Below, in pieces: positions 24,307-32,198 of a DNA stretch of 64,000 nucleotides (its first letter is position 1; each line of letters starts with the position of its first letter). The notes under the pieces were generated by a model. That model did no database searches, had not been told where the DNA came from, and was given only the letters and a program-made list of their open reading frames with translations. Source of the DNA: JAUSIK01 sp964547875 (GTDB taxonomy: Archaea; Nanobdellota; Nanobdellia; Pacearchaeales; GW2011-AR1). Location: contig CAZJPE010000005.1 of the NCBI GenBank assembly GCA_964547875.1, forward strand, positions 30,064 to 94,063. The letters run 5' to 3'. A program made the translations under genes and the position numbers.

Positions 24307-25691
24307 GTAAAAATAATTTCTTAATGAGCGAAGAAGACCTTCCTCTTTATGACCTTCCACAAATATTTGCAGCTTCTACTACATGGTTTAAAGCTGGAAT
24401 GAAAGATACTATTGCTACATTTGACTTGATTGTAAGAGAAATGCCGCCCCATAGAAATTTCCTTATTTTTAATGGATTGGAAGAAATTGTCAAGGGTATT
24501 TTGAACTGGAAATACAAAGAGGAAGATGTTCAATATCTTCTTAATGCAAGTCTTATCACATCAAAATTTGCAGAATATCTTAGAAACTTCAAATTTGGCG
24601 GCACAGTTTATGCAATGAAGGAGGGAACTGTCTTTTTCCAAGGAGAAACTATTGTAAGAATTACAGCACCCCTTATTGAAGCAAATCTTCTTACTATGTT
24701 TCTTATGAATACTTTATCAGGAAATACAATGTTTCTCTCAAAAGTTATCAGAAGTGTTATTGCTGCAAAACCAAAAATATGCTTGGGAGTAGCCGGCTTA
24801 CGTGCACAAAGCTTTGAGTCTGCTCTAAAATGTGCAAGGGCATCTTACATTGCAGGAGCAATTGGAGGCAATTCTGTGCCTGCTGTTGCTAAAAAATTGA
24901 ATACTCCTCTTATTCAGCCACTTACAGTAGCTTACCATGCTGTCATTAAGTCTTTTCCAACAGAGTTAGAAGCTATGAGGAATATGGCTAACTTATTCAG
25001 AGGTAGAATAAGCCTTATGGTTGATACTTATGACTTTAATCAAGGAATTAAAAATGCTATTATAGTAGCTAAAGAATTAAAACAAAAAGGCCTTTCTTTA
25101 TATGGAATAATGATTGATAGTGGAGATTTATCAAAGCTCTGTATTCAAGCAAGAAAGATGCTAGATGAAAATGGATTTCAAGATATTAAAATTACTATTG
25201 CCAGTAATCTTGATGAATATAAGATTCAAGAATTAAATGAGAAAAATATTCCAGCAAATGCGTTTCTTATTGCTACAGAGGCCATATCTATCCCTGACGC
25301 TCCTAAATTAGAAACGATTTACAAATTAGCTGAATTGAGATCTCAAAATAAAATTACTTACTGTGCAAAATTCGCCCCAGGAAAAGAAAGTTATCCAGGA
25401 AAAAAACAAATATTTAGAATTAAGAAAGAAGGAATTATTGAAAAAGACATTATTGGATTGGAAGACGAAAATCTCGGAGAATCACTTTTGATTGAAGTAA
25501 TTAAAGATGGTAATTTAGTTTATGATCTGCCTAATCTGGATTATATTAAGCAATTTGTCAATATGCAAATTGGTCAGTTACCAAGGCATCTTTTAGAGTT
25601 AGATAAACAACATAGCTTAAAAGTAGAGATCAGTCAAAAATTAGGCGAATTATTTGATAGAGTAAAAGAAGAACATAATCCCTTTCATTAG
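24303..25691 (+). CDS. pncB: Nicotinate phosphoribosyltransferase
   Basis: A 462-residue protein matching the type II phosphoribosyltransferase fold. The start GMKDTIATFDLIVREMPPHRNFLIFNG and GTVYAMKEGTVFFQGETIVRITAP follow the family closely; FESALKCARASYIAGAIGG and VDTYDFNQGIKNAI are the binding-site segments. The usual GTMAHS segment reads TVAYHAVIKSFPTELEAM here. It converts nicotinate, PRPP and ATP to nicotinate mononucleotide in NAD salvage. It is cotranscribed with the LOG-like gene and probably controlled by the divergent TrmB gene. The start is fixed by the ATGA overlap. Confidence 0.88.
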   Translation: MSKNNFLMSEEDLPLYDLPQIFAASTTWFKAGMKDTIATFDLIVREMPPHRNFLIFNGLEEIVKGILNWKYKEEDVQYLLNASLITSKFAEYLRNFKFGGTVYAMKEGTVFFQGETIVRITAPLIEANLLTMFLMNTLSGNTMFLSKVIRSVIAAKPKICLGVAGLRAQSFESALKCARASYIAGAIGGNSVPAVAKKLNTPLIQPLTVAYHAVIKSFPTELEAMRNMANLFRGRISLMVDTYDFNQGIKNAIIVAKELKQKGLSLYGIMIDSGDLSKLCIQARKMLDENGFQDIKITIASNLDEYKIQELNEKNIPANAFLIATEAISIPDAPKLETIYKLAELRSQNKITYCAKFAPGKESYPGKKQIFRIKKEGIIEKDIIGLEDENLGESLLIEVIKDGNLVYDLPNLDYIKQFVNMQIGQLPRHLLELDKQHSLKVEISQKLGELFDRVKEEHNPFH

Positions 25692-25766
25692 AAAATCAAG
25701 TTAGAATCCCTTTCAAATAAAATAATCTGACAAGGAATAATATATCCAATAAAAAACAAGACTAAA

Positions 25767-25952
25767 TTATCTTTCAAGTTGCCTTTCTTTTCTTCTCTTA
25801 ACTTTATCTAAATTAGAAATTTCCTTCTCATAATAATCTGCTCTTTCTATGTTATCCTCTTCTATTGCAATTTCTCTTTTTCTTTTATGAATATTTATCT
25901 GCTCTTTCAAAGACGCAATTCCTTTCTCAAGCCTTTTTGATCTTTTCACCAT
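25767..25952 (-). CDS. Small basic coiled-coil partner of the AbrB-nucleotidyltransferase (module 2)
   Basis: A 61-residue charged helical protein, MVKRSKRLEKGIASLKEQIN and then REIAIEED and ADYYEKEISNLDK. It is the paralogue of 6642-6839 and overlaps its nucleotidyltransferase gene by the same 26 nt. The two coiled-coil proteins share the basic start and the YYEKEI motif and differ elsewhere, as expected for insulated partners. Function unknown. Confidence 0.75.
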   Translation of the reverse strand: MVKRSKRLEKGIASLKEQINIHKRKREIAIEEDNIERADYYEKEISNLDKVKRRKERQLER

Positions 25953-26718
25953 ATTTTTTTATTTCCTCTCGAAGAAGGTTAATTAATTTTTCAATTAATT
26001 CTATTCTAACTTTTTCTTTAATTTTTTTATTATTTTTTATGCTTTTATAAAAATCATAAATTTTATTAATCTCTTCCTCACTCAATTCAGTTTTATAAAT
26101 TAGCCACTTCCTAAATTCGTTATTAAAATATTTTTTATTTTTTAAAATACAATTCATCATATAAATGCCTCTTAATCTTAACAATAAGGAATAAATAATT
26201 TCTTTAGATTCGAGATTTTTGCCTTTTATTCTATCTAATTCAACAATCTTTTTGTTAATGCCCATTATTCTTTTGCATTCTTTAATATAATTACTAAAAT
26301 TTTTTAAAGAAATATTTATAGAAATAAGTTCTTCCAATAACGACTTATTAATTATAGGTTTAGCTTCTAATAAACTAGGCAATATCATAATAGGACTTTT
26401 TTTAATTGTACTTTTTATGCTTTTAAGGGCATATATATCAATATCATAAATTCCAGAGATTATGTGTTTCCTGATATTTTTTGAGATAGCAATAATATCT
26501 ATGTCGGAATCTGCTCGCTGTTCGTTTCTTGCATAACTCCCTACTAAATAAATGCCGATAATGTCGTTTAAATAAGGATCAAGAATGTTTAAAATCTCAT
26601 TTTTAATCTCGTTAGTTCTGTCTATCAAAATAATCTTGACTTGCTTTCCAAGCCATTCTCTAGGCAATAAAACTCCAGCACCATTGCCCCATCTAACAAC
26701 ATTTAACATTTCTTCCAT
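25927..26718 (-). CDS. AbrB-like domain fused to a minimal nucleotidyltransferase (module 2)
   Basis: A 263-residue protein if started at the ATG at 26718, which directly abuts the operator; a longer frame reaches 26739 but would run through the operator. Residues 1-30 (MLNVVRWGNGAGVLLPREWL) form the AbrB-type motif, and GIYLVGSYARNEQRADSDID carries GS-x-R and SDID of a pol-beta nucleotidyltransferase. The GSYARN form differs from GSYARG in module 1. The C-terminal helical region aligns with that of module 1 throughout (KRIMGINKKIVELDR; SLLLRLRGIYMMN). It overlaps the coiled-coil gene. Confidence 0.78.
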   Translation of the reverse strand: MEEMLNVVRWGNGAGVLLPREWLGKQVKIILIDRTNEIKNEILNILDPYLNDIIGIYLVGSYARNEQRADSDIDIIAISKNIRKHIISGIYDIDIYALKSIKSTIKKSPIMILPSLLEAKPIINKSLLEELISINISLKNFSNYIKECKRIMGINKKIVELDRIKGKNLESKEIIYSLLLRLRGIYMMNCILKNKKYFNNEFRKWLIYKTELSEEEINKIYDFYKSIKNNKKIKEKVRIELIEKLINLLREEIKKYGEKIKKA

Positions 26719-26737
26719 GTTTAAACATAGTTTAAAC
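26719..26737 (-). promoter_or_regulatory. Twin GTTTAAAC operator abutting the start codon (module 2)
   Basis: Two perfect 8-bp palindromes, GTTTAAAC at 26719-26726 and 26730-26737, 11 bp apart centre to centre, separated by ATA and touching the ATG. A TATA-like TTTATAAA follows at 26741-26748. The position and spacing equal those of module 1, where the palindrome is GTTATAAC. Confidence 0.65.
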
Positions 26738-26812
26738 ATCTTTATAAACCTTTTGACATAAAAAGTATTAAAAACCTTCTCGTATAGATACCCTTATGGT
26801 TGCTGGATTCAT

Positions 26813-26833
26813 AAAAACCCGCCGGAGGTTTTT
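26813..26833 (+). promoter_or_regulatory. Hairpin covering the ribosome binding site of the presenilin-type gene
   Basis: AAAAACC (26813-26819) and GGTTTTT (26827-26833) form a 7-bp stem with a CGCCGGA loop. The GG of the ribosome binding site GGAGG lies partly in the stem, so folding would hide it. A 14-codon frame starting at the ATG at 26796 runs through the hairpin and stops within the next gene's start (TTATGA). Whether either is regulatory is unproven. Confidence 0.4.
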
Positions 26834-26836
26834 ATT

Positions 26837-27760
26837 ATGAAACATTCTATAGCCATCGTCGTTCTACTTTTAGGCATGTTTTTTATCACGCAATTAATTG
26901 GAATAGCAGTAATTAATCAATATACTCCTAAAATAGAGCAAGTGATAGACGAGCAAGGGAATCTGACAAATATAACGACTTATAATCTCCCATATGGAAT
27001 GGATCCTCCCCAAGACATCAAGCCAGCCAGTACGCTTATTTCAATAATAATAGCGATTGCGATTGCAGTAATCTTTATGTTGCTCTTGATGAAATATAGG
27101 GCAGAATTCTTCTTAAGAGCATGGTTTTTCATTGTCGTAGCATTAGCATTAGGAATAACGTTAAATGCATTTATGCAAAAAATCCAATATGCTTCATTGA
27201 TAGCAATTTTAATAGCAATTCCATTGGCGATATTAAAGCTCATCAAAAGAAACATTATTGTACATAATCTCACAGAACTGCTCATTTATCCAGGAATTGC
27301 AGCAATTTTTGTCCCTCTCTTGAATGTTTGGACAGTAATTTTGCTTCTAATTTTAATCTCAATCTACGACATTTACGCTGTATGGCACGCGGGCTTCATG
27401 CAGAAAATGGCGCAATATCAGATTAAAAAATTAAAATTCTTTACAGGCTTTTTCGTCCCGTATTTAGGAAAAAAAGAAAGAGCATCTCTTCAGGAAATTA
27501 AAAAAAATGTCAAATTTAAAGATAAAAAGATAAAAGTAAGCGTCGCAATACTTGGAGGAGGCGATGTTATTTTTCCTATAATACTCGCAGGCGTTGTATT
27601 TAACCAGCTCGGTTTTATTCAAGCGCTTCTAATAAGCATAGGAGCAACAATAGCACTAGCCTCGCTCTTTTACATCTCAAAAAAAGGTAAATTCTATCCT
27701 GCAATGCCGTTCATATCAGCAGGATGTTTTGTCGCATTAGGAATAGCTTTTTTAGTTTGA
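26837..27760 (+). CDS. Presenilin/signal peptide peptidase-family intramembrane aspartyl protease
   Basis: A 307-residue membrane protein with about nine helices. The catalytic pair is visible: YD in SIYDIYAVWHAGFMQ (about 177-178) and GGGD in ILGGGDVIFP (about 240-243). The PAL motif appears as PAMPF near the C terminus, a change also found in some archaeal members. Archaeal presenilin homologues (PSH) cut substrates within the membrane. A GGAGG ribosome binding site precedes the ATG. The substrate is not known. Confidence 0.88.
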   Translation: MKHSIAIVVLLLGMFFITQLIGIAVINQYTPKIEQVIDEQGNLTNITTYNLPYGMDPPQDIKPASTLISIIIAIAIAVIFMLLLMKYRAEFFLRAWFFIVVALALGITLNAFMQKIQYASLIAILIAIPLAILKLIKRNIIVHNLTELLIYPGIAAIFVPLLNVWTVILLLILISIYDIYAVWHAGFMQKMAQYQIKKLKFFTGFFVPYLGKKERASLQEIKKNVKFKDKKIKVSVAILGGGDVIFPIILAGVVFNQLGFIQALLISIGATIALASLFYISKKGKFYPAMPFISAGCFVALGIAFLV

Positions 27761-27798
27761 TTATCATAATGTGCATTTATACCCCAGATATCTGCCCC

Positions 27799-27865
27799 CA
27801 ATAAAGCAGTATTTGTCATAACTCCATAATGAACAAAAACGAAAGGTTTAAATACTGCTTTATTG
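27799..27865 (+). promoter_or_regulatory. 16-bp inverted repeat over the promoter of the second TrmB-like gene
   Basis: CAATAAAGCAGTATTT (27799-27814) and AAATACTGCTTTATTG (27850-27865) are exact reverse complements with a 35-nt spacer. The right arm overlaps the TATA-like TTTAAATA (27848-27855) just before the gene at 27876. This is a likely operator, perhaps for the TrmB-like product itself. Confidence 0.6.
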
Positions 27866-27875
27866 TCACTCCTTT

Positions 27876-28679
27876 ATGATAATGAAGCAAGATTTAGTGA
27901 ATAGAATTAAAGAATATTTTGATCTTAATATTTACGAAACTAAAGTATGGATAGCTTTGCTTTCAAAAGGTATTGCCTCAGCAGGTGAGGTTGCAGAGCT
28001 TTCAGGAGTTCCAAGATCAAGAACCTATGATGTTCTGGAGTCTCTTGAAAAAAGGGGCTTCGCAATAGTTAAAATAGGAAAGCCAGTAAAATATCTTGCT
28101 GTAAAGCCAACTGAAGTCATTGAGAAGATTAAATCAAATACATTAAATGAAGCTCAAGAAAGAGTCAAATCCCTATCTAATTTAAAAGGAAGCCAAGAAT
28201 ACATGGAATTAGAGCAGATATACGATGCAGGAATTGTCCCGATAAAATCGCAGGATATTACGGCAGCGCTCAAAGGACGTTCTAATATTCTATCAAGACT
28301 AAAAGAAATTATAGAAAACGCCAAGAAAGAAATATTAATCTGCACGTCTGTTACTGATTTTGAAGACAAGAATCGTATATTAATTCCACTATTAGAAAAA
28401 GCACTAAAGAAAGACATAAAAATCAAGCTTGCGCTTTCAGGCGATATGGAAAGAATAAAGAGATTAAATATAAAATCTGACATAAAGCCCCGTCCTATTG
28501 ACTCAAATGCGCATATCTTTATGGCAGACAAGAACGAGGTTTTATTCATAATCACTCCTCCAAATTCAAATGACGAAATAGGAGTCTGGCTTAACTCTCC
28601 GTTCTTCACAGAATCTCTTACAGACATTATAGAAAACTCGCTTAAAGCCCAAGCACAGCAAAAATTAAAAGCCCAATAA
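27876..28679 (+). CDS. TrmB-family transcriptional regulator
   Basis: A 267-residue protein with winged helix KEYFDLNIYETKVWIALLSKGIASAGEVAELSGVPRSRTYDVLESLEKRGF (shown by its usual order of helices), followed by a linker and an effector domain (ILICTSVTDFED, DIKIKLALSGDMERIK, IGVWLNSPFFTESL). Two in-frame ATGs lie at the start (27876 and 27882). A long inverted repeat covers its promoter. The DGR-target-like gene follows after 13 nt on the same strand and is probably cotranscribed. Confidence 0.85.
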   Translation: MIMKQDLVNRIKEYFDLNIYETKVWIALLSKGIASAGEVAELSGVPRSRTYDVLESLEKRGFAIVKIGKPVKYLAVKPTEVIEKIKSNTLNEAQERVKSLSNLKGSQEYMELEQIYDAGIVPIKSQDITAALKGRSNILSRLKEIIENAKKEILICTSVTDFEDKNRILIPLLEKALKKDIKIKLALSGDMERIKRLNIKSDIKPRPIDSNAHIFMADKNEVLFIITPPNSNDEIGVWLNSPFFTESLTDIIENSLKAQAQQKLKAQ

Positions 28680-28692
28680 TTTCAATAAAACC

Positions 28693-29556
28693 ATGGCAAG
28701 AATTAAATCTGAATTAGTGCTTCTTGAGCCAATCATAGAAAAATATTCATTTGCAAGAATCCTTGACGCAGACGAAAAAAGGGAATTATATCAAGAAGTA
28801 AATGAAATTGTAGAAAGAGATTACGAAAACATTCCGGCTTTTCCAGCTTATTGGAAATTTAATGAAGAGACAGGGAAAATAAATGGCTCAAATCTTCCTA
28901 TACTTATTCTTGCTAACAAAATTCTCGCCAAGAAAAACCAGAGAACACTTACATTCGTAGAAGGAATTAAATTAGATAAAGCTAAAAAATTAAGCAATGA
29001 AGTTTATAGGGATTTTGGCTTAGTAGTTTATAGTCCAGGAGAGCCAAACAAGGAAATAGCTGAATTGCTTGTTAAAGAAGCAAATAGAAGAAATTGGGAA
29101 TTGCCAGTAATAGCCCATCCATCTGCTTTAGAAATTCCTTCAAGAAAGGCGAATAATAATTATAGAATAGACATACTATTTTCAGATAATGATTCTTTAA
29201 TCATTTCAGGAGAAGAAGCAAGAGAAGTTCTAAAAGAATTCTACGCTCATAATTCTGGCGTTTGCAGGCTGGACCGCGGCGGGCTCGGCTTCTGGGATGC
29301 CGGCTGGGACCTCTTGGCCAGCTCTTATGCTGACGGTCGGGTGGATTGGATTCGTGGCGAAGCCACGCACGAAAATTTAGAGAGAGAATTATTCGCTGAA
29401 ATTGAAAGAAGTGCACAAAAATCACCTTATTCAACAAAAGAAGCATTAAAAATGTATAAAGTTGTTGAAGAAATAAGAAAAGGCGATGTAAAAATTTCTG
29501 ATTTAGAATCAAGATTATCTCAAGTTTCAAGTTTTCTTGAAAATCTCTCTAAATAA
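28693..29556 (+). CDS. Putative DGR target protein 1 (variable protein)
   Basis: A 287-residue protein with no signal peptide or membrane helix, so it is probably cytoplasmic. The first 190 residues are very similar to those of the paralogue at 49715-50545 (EIVERDY, NKILA, LSN-VYRDFGL, EPNKEIAELLVKEA, HPSALEI). Residues 193-220 form a GC-rich, Trp/Gly-rich variable block (W-x-AGW, SS, GRVDW), then RGEAT is invariant, and the C-terminal 50 residues differ. The substitution pattern is that of diversity-generating retroelement variable regions. Binding to unknown ligands is expected. No reverse transcriptase is in the window. Confidence 0.7.
   Translation: MARIKSELVLLEPIIEKYSFARILDADEKRELYQEVNEIVERDYENIPAFPAYWKFNEETGKINGSNLPILILANKILAKKNQRTLTFVEGIKLDKAKKLSNEVYRDFGLVVYSPGEPNKEIAELLVKEANRRNWELPVIAHPSALEIPSRKANNNYRIDILFSDNDSLIISGEEAREVLKEFYAHNSGVCRLDRGGLGFWDAGWDLLASSYADGRVDWIRGEATHENLERELFAEIERSAQKSPYSTKEALKMYKVVEEIRKGDVKISDLESRLSQVSSFLENLSK
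29269..29352 (+). other. Candidate DGR variable region 1
   Basis: 28 codons rich in G and C inside an AT-rich gene. Against the matching block at 50294-50377 there are 26 base differences; 21 lie at codon positions 1 or 2, and the five at position 3 are all C/T. The changed codons fit templates such as AAC, AAT and AGC. Flanks on both sides are nearly identical. Confidence 0.65.
29353..29367 (+). repeat. Conserved hairpin after variable region 1
   Basis: CGTGGC-GAA-GCCACG, a perfect 6-bp stem with a 3-nt loop, directly after the variable block. The identical 15-mer follows variable region 2 at 50378-50392. In known DGRs a hairpin downstream of the variable region helps target retrohoming. 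Confidence 0.6.
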
Positions 29557-29649
29557 TCTTATTAGCTACATTAAGAAAAAAGATTATAAGCAAGATTAAT
29601 AAAGAAAAACAAATAACTTTAAAAATTCTGATTTTATTAATATATCAGC

Positions 29650-30342
29650 GTGTCTAAAAAATACCGTCCAGACAAAGAAGAATACATAGAAGGAATTGGT
29701 CAATTTCTATATAATATAAAAATTCCTTCATTTGACAAATCTCTCGAGGCATTGGCAGATATGGGTGCTTCTATTCCATCAACAAGAGATTTTGCCTTTG
29801 TAATAATAAAAACAGGAAGAGAAATCTATGGCCCTGTAAGAGAAGCGATAATTCATTATCCTAACGAAGGGAATTTATTAATAAGAAACTCCTTAATTCT
29901 TGAATCTAAAGCGTTGGCAGAATCAGGCGCAATCGCCCATGCGCATGGAAAAGAGATTTATCTTGAAGGAGAACACGAGGAAAAAGCAAGGCTCCTTCTT
30001 GAAAAAGCAAAAAAATATCCTGAAAATGACGAAGCAATATTTTTAAGAAATCATCTCCTTATTTCAACACAAAGATTCTCTGAAGATAAAAGAATAAAAT
30101 GGCTTTTTGGCGATACGCAAGAAGATATTAATGCTATTTTAAATAAAGAACATATAAAAGAGATATCCTTCCATGTCGACTCAAAAGACGAAGTCAATAG
30201 GCATGCGAAACCCTATACAAACCAATTATGGCTTACGCTCTTTAGCAAAGACATGTCGGGTTTTTCAGGGAATTTAAAATTTTTTCATAATAGTATCTCT
30301 ATTCATGCTGTTAAAAAACCTAAACCAGATCAATCCCACTAA
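29650..30342 (+). CDS. Hypothetical protein following DGR target 1
   Basis: A 230-residue protein with a GTG start (GTGTCTAAA), a TATA-like AAAAATTCTGATTTTATTAATATA just upstream, and a soluble, mixed alpha/beta composition (FAFVIIKTGREIYGPVREAI; ALAESGAIAHAHGKEIYLEG). No family is recognised. Its 3' end overlaps the convergent cca gene by 23 nt. Being next to a DGR-like target may be chance. Confidence 0.6.
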   Translation: MSKKYRPDKEEYIEGIGQFLYNIKIPSFDKSLEALADMGASIPSTRDFAFVIIKTGREIYGPVREAIIHYPNEGNLLIRNSLILESKALAESGAIAHAHGKEIYLEGEHEEKARLLLEKAKKYPENDEAIFLRNHLLISTQRFSEDKRIKWLFGDTQEDINAILNKEHIKEISFHVDSKDEVNRHAKPYTNQLWLTLFSKDMSGFSGNLKFFHNSISIHAVKKPKPDQSH

Positions 30343-31600
30343 TTCCCATATCTCTTATTTTATCTCTTTGCTTTTCTTTAAACCTTTCTAAGAATTCCTT
30401 AAGAGAAAAATTAACTATCTCTCTCGCATGCAAAAAACCGCCCTTCTCAAATGCATTTTTATTGTATCTCTTAAAAGCATCAGCCTGCTTTTTCATGCTA
30501 ATAGGCGGTCCTTGCTTAATAACCTCCTTCTTAGACTTGGCAACAATGTAAAAATTAGAATCCTTTCCCTCACTATAGAGAAATTCCTTTTTTAAAATAT
30601 CAAAATATCTCGCAATTTCTGATTCCAGAAATCTAGAAAATTTCCTCATTTTTGCTCCAGCAATATCGCCTGCCTGTCTTTCAGTAGTTATTGTAATATC
30701 CAAAAATTCTGCATTTTCATCCTTAGCAAATCCCCGCAGCTTATCAATGTCTAATTCATCTGGCTTAAAAAAATCTGCAGAGGGCCTTTTTAAAAATTTC
30801 CTAGCCCTATCCTGAAATTTATTAAAACTCTCTTTATTTAAAGCAGACAATACGTTTCTTTCCTTCCATGTAGGATCAACTAAGATAATAGGACTTTGCA
30901 ATTTATTTTCATTCAATGAAAAAAGCACATCAGACTTATTCTTATAATGCCCTTCAATATCAATTACTATTCTATCCTTTGCAGAAATTAATTTTTTAAG
31001 CATATTGACAAATGTTTTATAATAGATTGTTAAGCATTCAAGTCCATATCCAGAAAATCCCAAAATATATGTTTCAGCCCCATAAACGCCCTGTGCTTCA
31101 CAGAATTGTTTGGCTAATAAAATTTCACTAGCAATATTATTACCTCTTAATTTTTTTCTTACATAATTCACGTGAAAATAGCTCAAATCAGTTACATTTC
31201 TTGCCTCTTTAGGGGTTTTTATTCTATATACCGGAACTATCTCAAAATATAAATTATTCTTTGTTTCTAATCTAAAATAATCCCTGCTCCCATGTATCTT
31301 TAAAAAATTCAAGTTTAATCTTCTCCCAGCATTCTTCACAATGTTCTCTAAGATATCAGATATATTATCCAGCTTCCAATTAAATCTTACGAAAATATCA
31401 ATGTCGTATTTGTTTTTTTTAACTAAAGTTCTCTTTGCATAACTCCCCCCGACAAATACCTCTGCATCAATCTTTTCATTTTTTATCTCCTCTTTTAGCT
31501 TTTCAACTATATTTTCTGTCTCTTGCTTCAAATAACTCATAGTTTTATTATCAAGGACAAGCTGCCTTGTCTGTTCATTAAGTATACTCTTTAAATTCAT
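30320..31600 (-). CDS. cca: CCA-adding enzyme (archaeal class I tRNA nucleotidyltransferase)
   Basis: A 426-residue protein with the class I nucleotidyltransferase motif VGGSYAKRTLVKKNKYDIDIFVRF (GS-x-x-R and D-x-D shown here in the stretch around residues 50-72). A central domain (KQFCEAQGVYGAETYILGFSGY) and C-terminal head and tail domains follow the archaeal enzyme. It adds CCA to tRNA 3' ends; tRNA-Thr in this window lacks an encoded CCA. It ends the minus-strand operon that begins near 38.4 kb, 24 nt after the zinc-ribbon gene. Confidence 0.92.
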   Translation of the reverse strand: MNLKSILNEQTRQLVLDNKTMSYLKQETENIVEKLKEEIKNEKIDAEVFVGGSYAKRTLVKKNKYDIDIFVRFNWKLDNISDILENIVKNAGRRLNLNFLKIHGSRDYFRLETKNNLYFEIVPVYRIKTPKEARNVTDLSYFHVNYVRKKLRGNNIASEILLAKQFCEAQGVYGAETYILGFSGYGLECLTIYYKTFVNMLKKLISAKDRIVIDIEGHYKNKSDVLFSLNENKLQSPIILVDPTWKERNVLSALNKESFNKFQDRARKFLKRPSADFFKPDELDIDKLRGFAKDENAEFLDITITTERQAGDIAGAKMRKFSRFLESEIARYFDILKKEFLYSEGKDSNFYIVAKSKKEVIKQGPPISMKKQADAFKRYNKNAFEKGGFLHAREIVNFSLKEFLERFKEKQRDKIRDMGISGIDLV

Positions 31601-31624
31601 ACCAAAAGAAAATAATATATCTTT

Positions 31625-32014
31625 TTAATCCTTCCGTAAATCTTCTTTTACATATGGAGTAATATCAATAATGTATTTCCCATCCTCTAGTTGATAAACC
31701 CTTGGCTTTCCAGAAAACAGCTTGGACAGATCAATTAAATATTTTCCTTCTTTAATAATCTTCACGCTCTCAAAATCAAGAAATACAGGCGCTTCTTCAT
31801 CTTTAATGCCTGCGATTTCTCTAACGTCTTGTTCAATTTTGTTCTTTTCATTAGAACTGAGCTCCATGTCAGCATATAATTTATCGCCAATTTGTTGCAA
31901 TTTCTCCTTCTTTATATAAAAGAAAAATTTCCCTCCACAATCCAAGCACCCTGTTAAAATCTCTTTTGAACCATCATCATAAAGCTTAGAGCAATGAACG
32001 CATTTATATGGCAT
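31625..32014 (-). CDS. Zinc-ribbon protein of the OapC/ArvC (DUF2072) type
   Basis: A 129-residue protein. Its N terminus has MPYKCVHCSKLYDDGS and LTGCLDCGGKFFFY, a four-cysteine zinc ribbon, and the C-terminal half is a repeated strand region (KYLIDLSKLF, KYIIDITPYV). This is the pattern of the archaeal DUF2072/OapC-type family that commonly accompanies the Era-like GTPase and DUF2073 gene, as seen here upstream. A role with RNA or the membrane-linked GTPase is suspected for the group, not established here. Confidence 0.75.
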   Translation of the reverse strand: MPYKCVHCSKLYDDGSKEILTGCLDCGGKFFFYIKKEKLQQIGDKLYADMELSSNEKNKIEQDVREIAGIKDEEAPVFLDFESVKIIKEGKYLIDLSKLFSGKPRVYQLEDGKYIIDITPYVKEDLRKD

Positions 32015-32120
32015 AAAAAATTTACAAAAACAAAGTTAATAAATATTAGTATAATCTGATTTTATTCTTATAGTGTCTCGTCACGAGGCTAGCCTGTAGC
32101 AACCAAAACTTTAAATATAA

Positions 32121-32138
32121 GGTAAGATTAATCTTGCC
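32121..32138 (+). promoter_or_regulatory. Palindrome between TATA box and a 19-codon frame
   Basis: GGTAAGATTAATCTTGCC is an almost perfect 18-bp palindrome lying between TTTAAATATA (32111-32120) and an ATG at 32139. It looks like an operator. The larger gap 32015-32183 also has small hairpins (CTCGTCACGAG near 32086) but no larger gene. Confidence 0.4.
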
Positions 32139-32198
32139 ATGGTAAAAATAGACATTAAGTCAAAAAAATCTACAAAAGCAATTCTAGCTCAACAGTAG
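32139..32198 (+). CDS. Micro-ORF of 19 codons
   Basis: ATG at 32139 reads MVKIDIKSKKSTKAILAQQ and stops at 32196-32198, overlapping the 3' end of the convergent DUF2073 gene. A TATA-like sequence and a palindrome precede it at the spacing expected for a leaderless transcript. It could be a functional small peptide, the start of a truncated gene, or chance. Confidence 0.25.
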   Translation: MVKIDIKSKKSTKAILAQQ

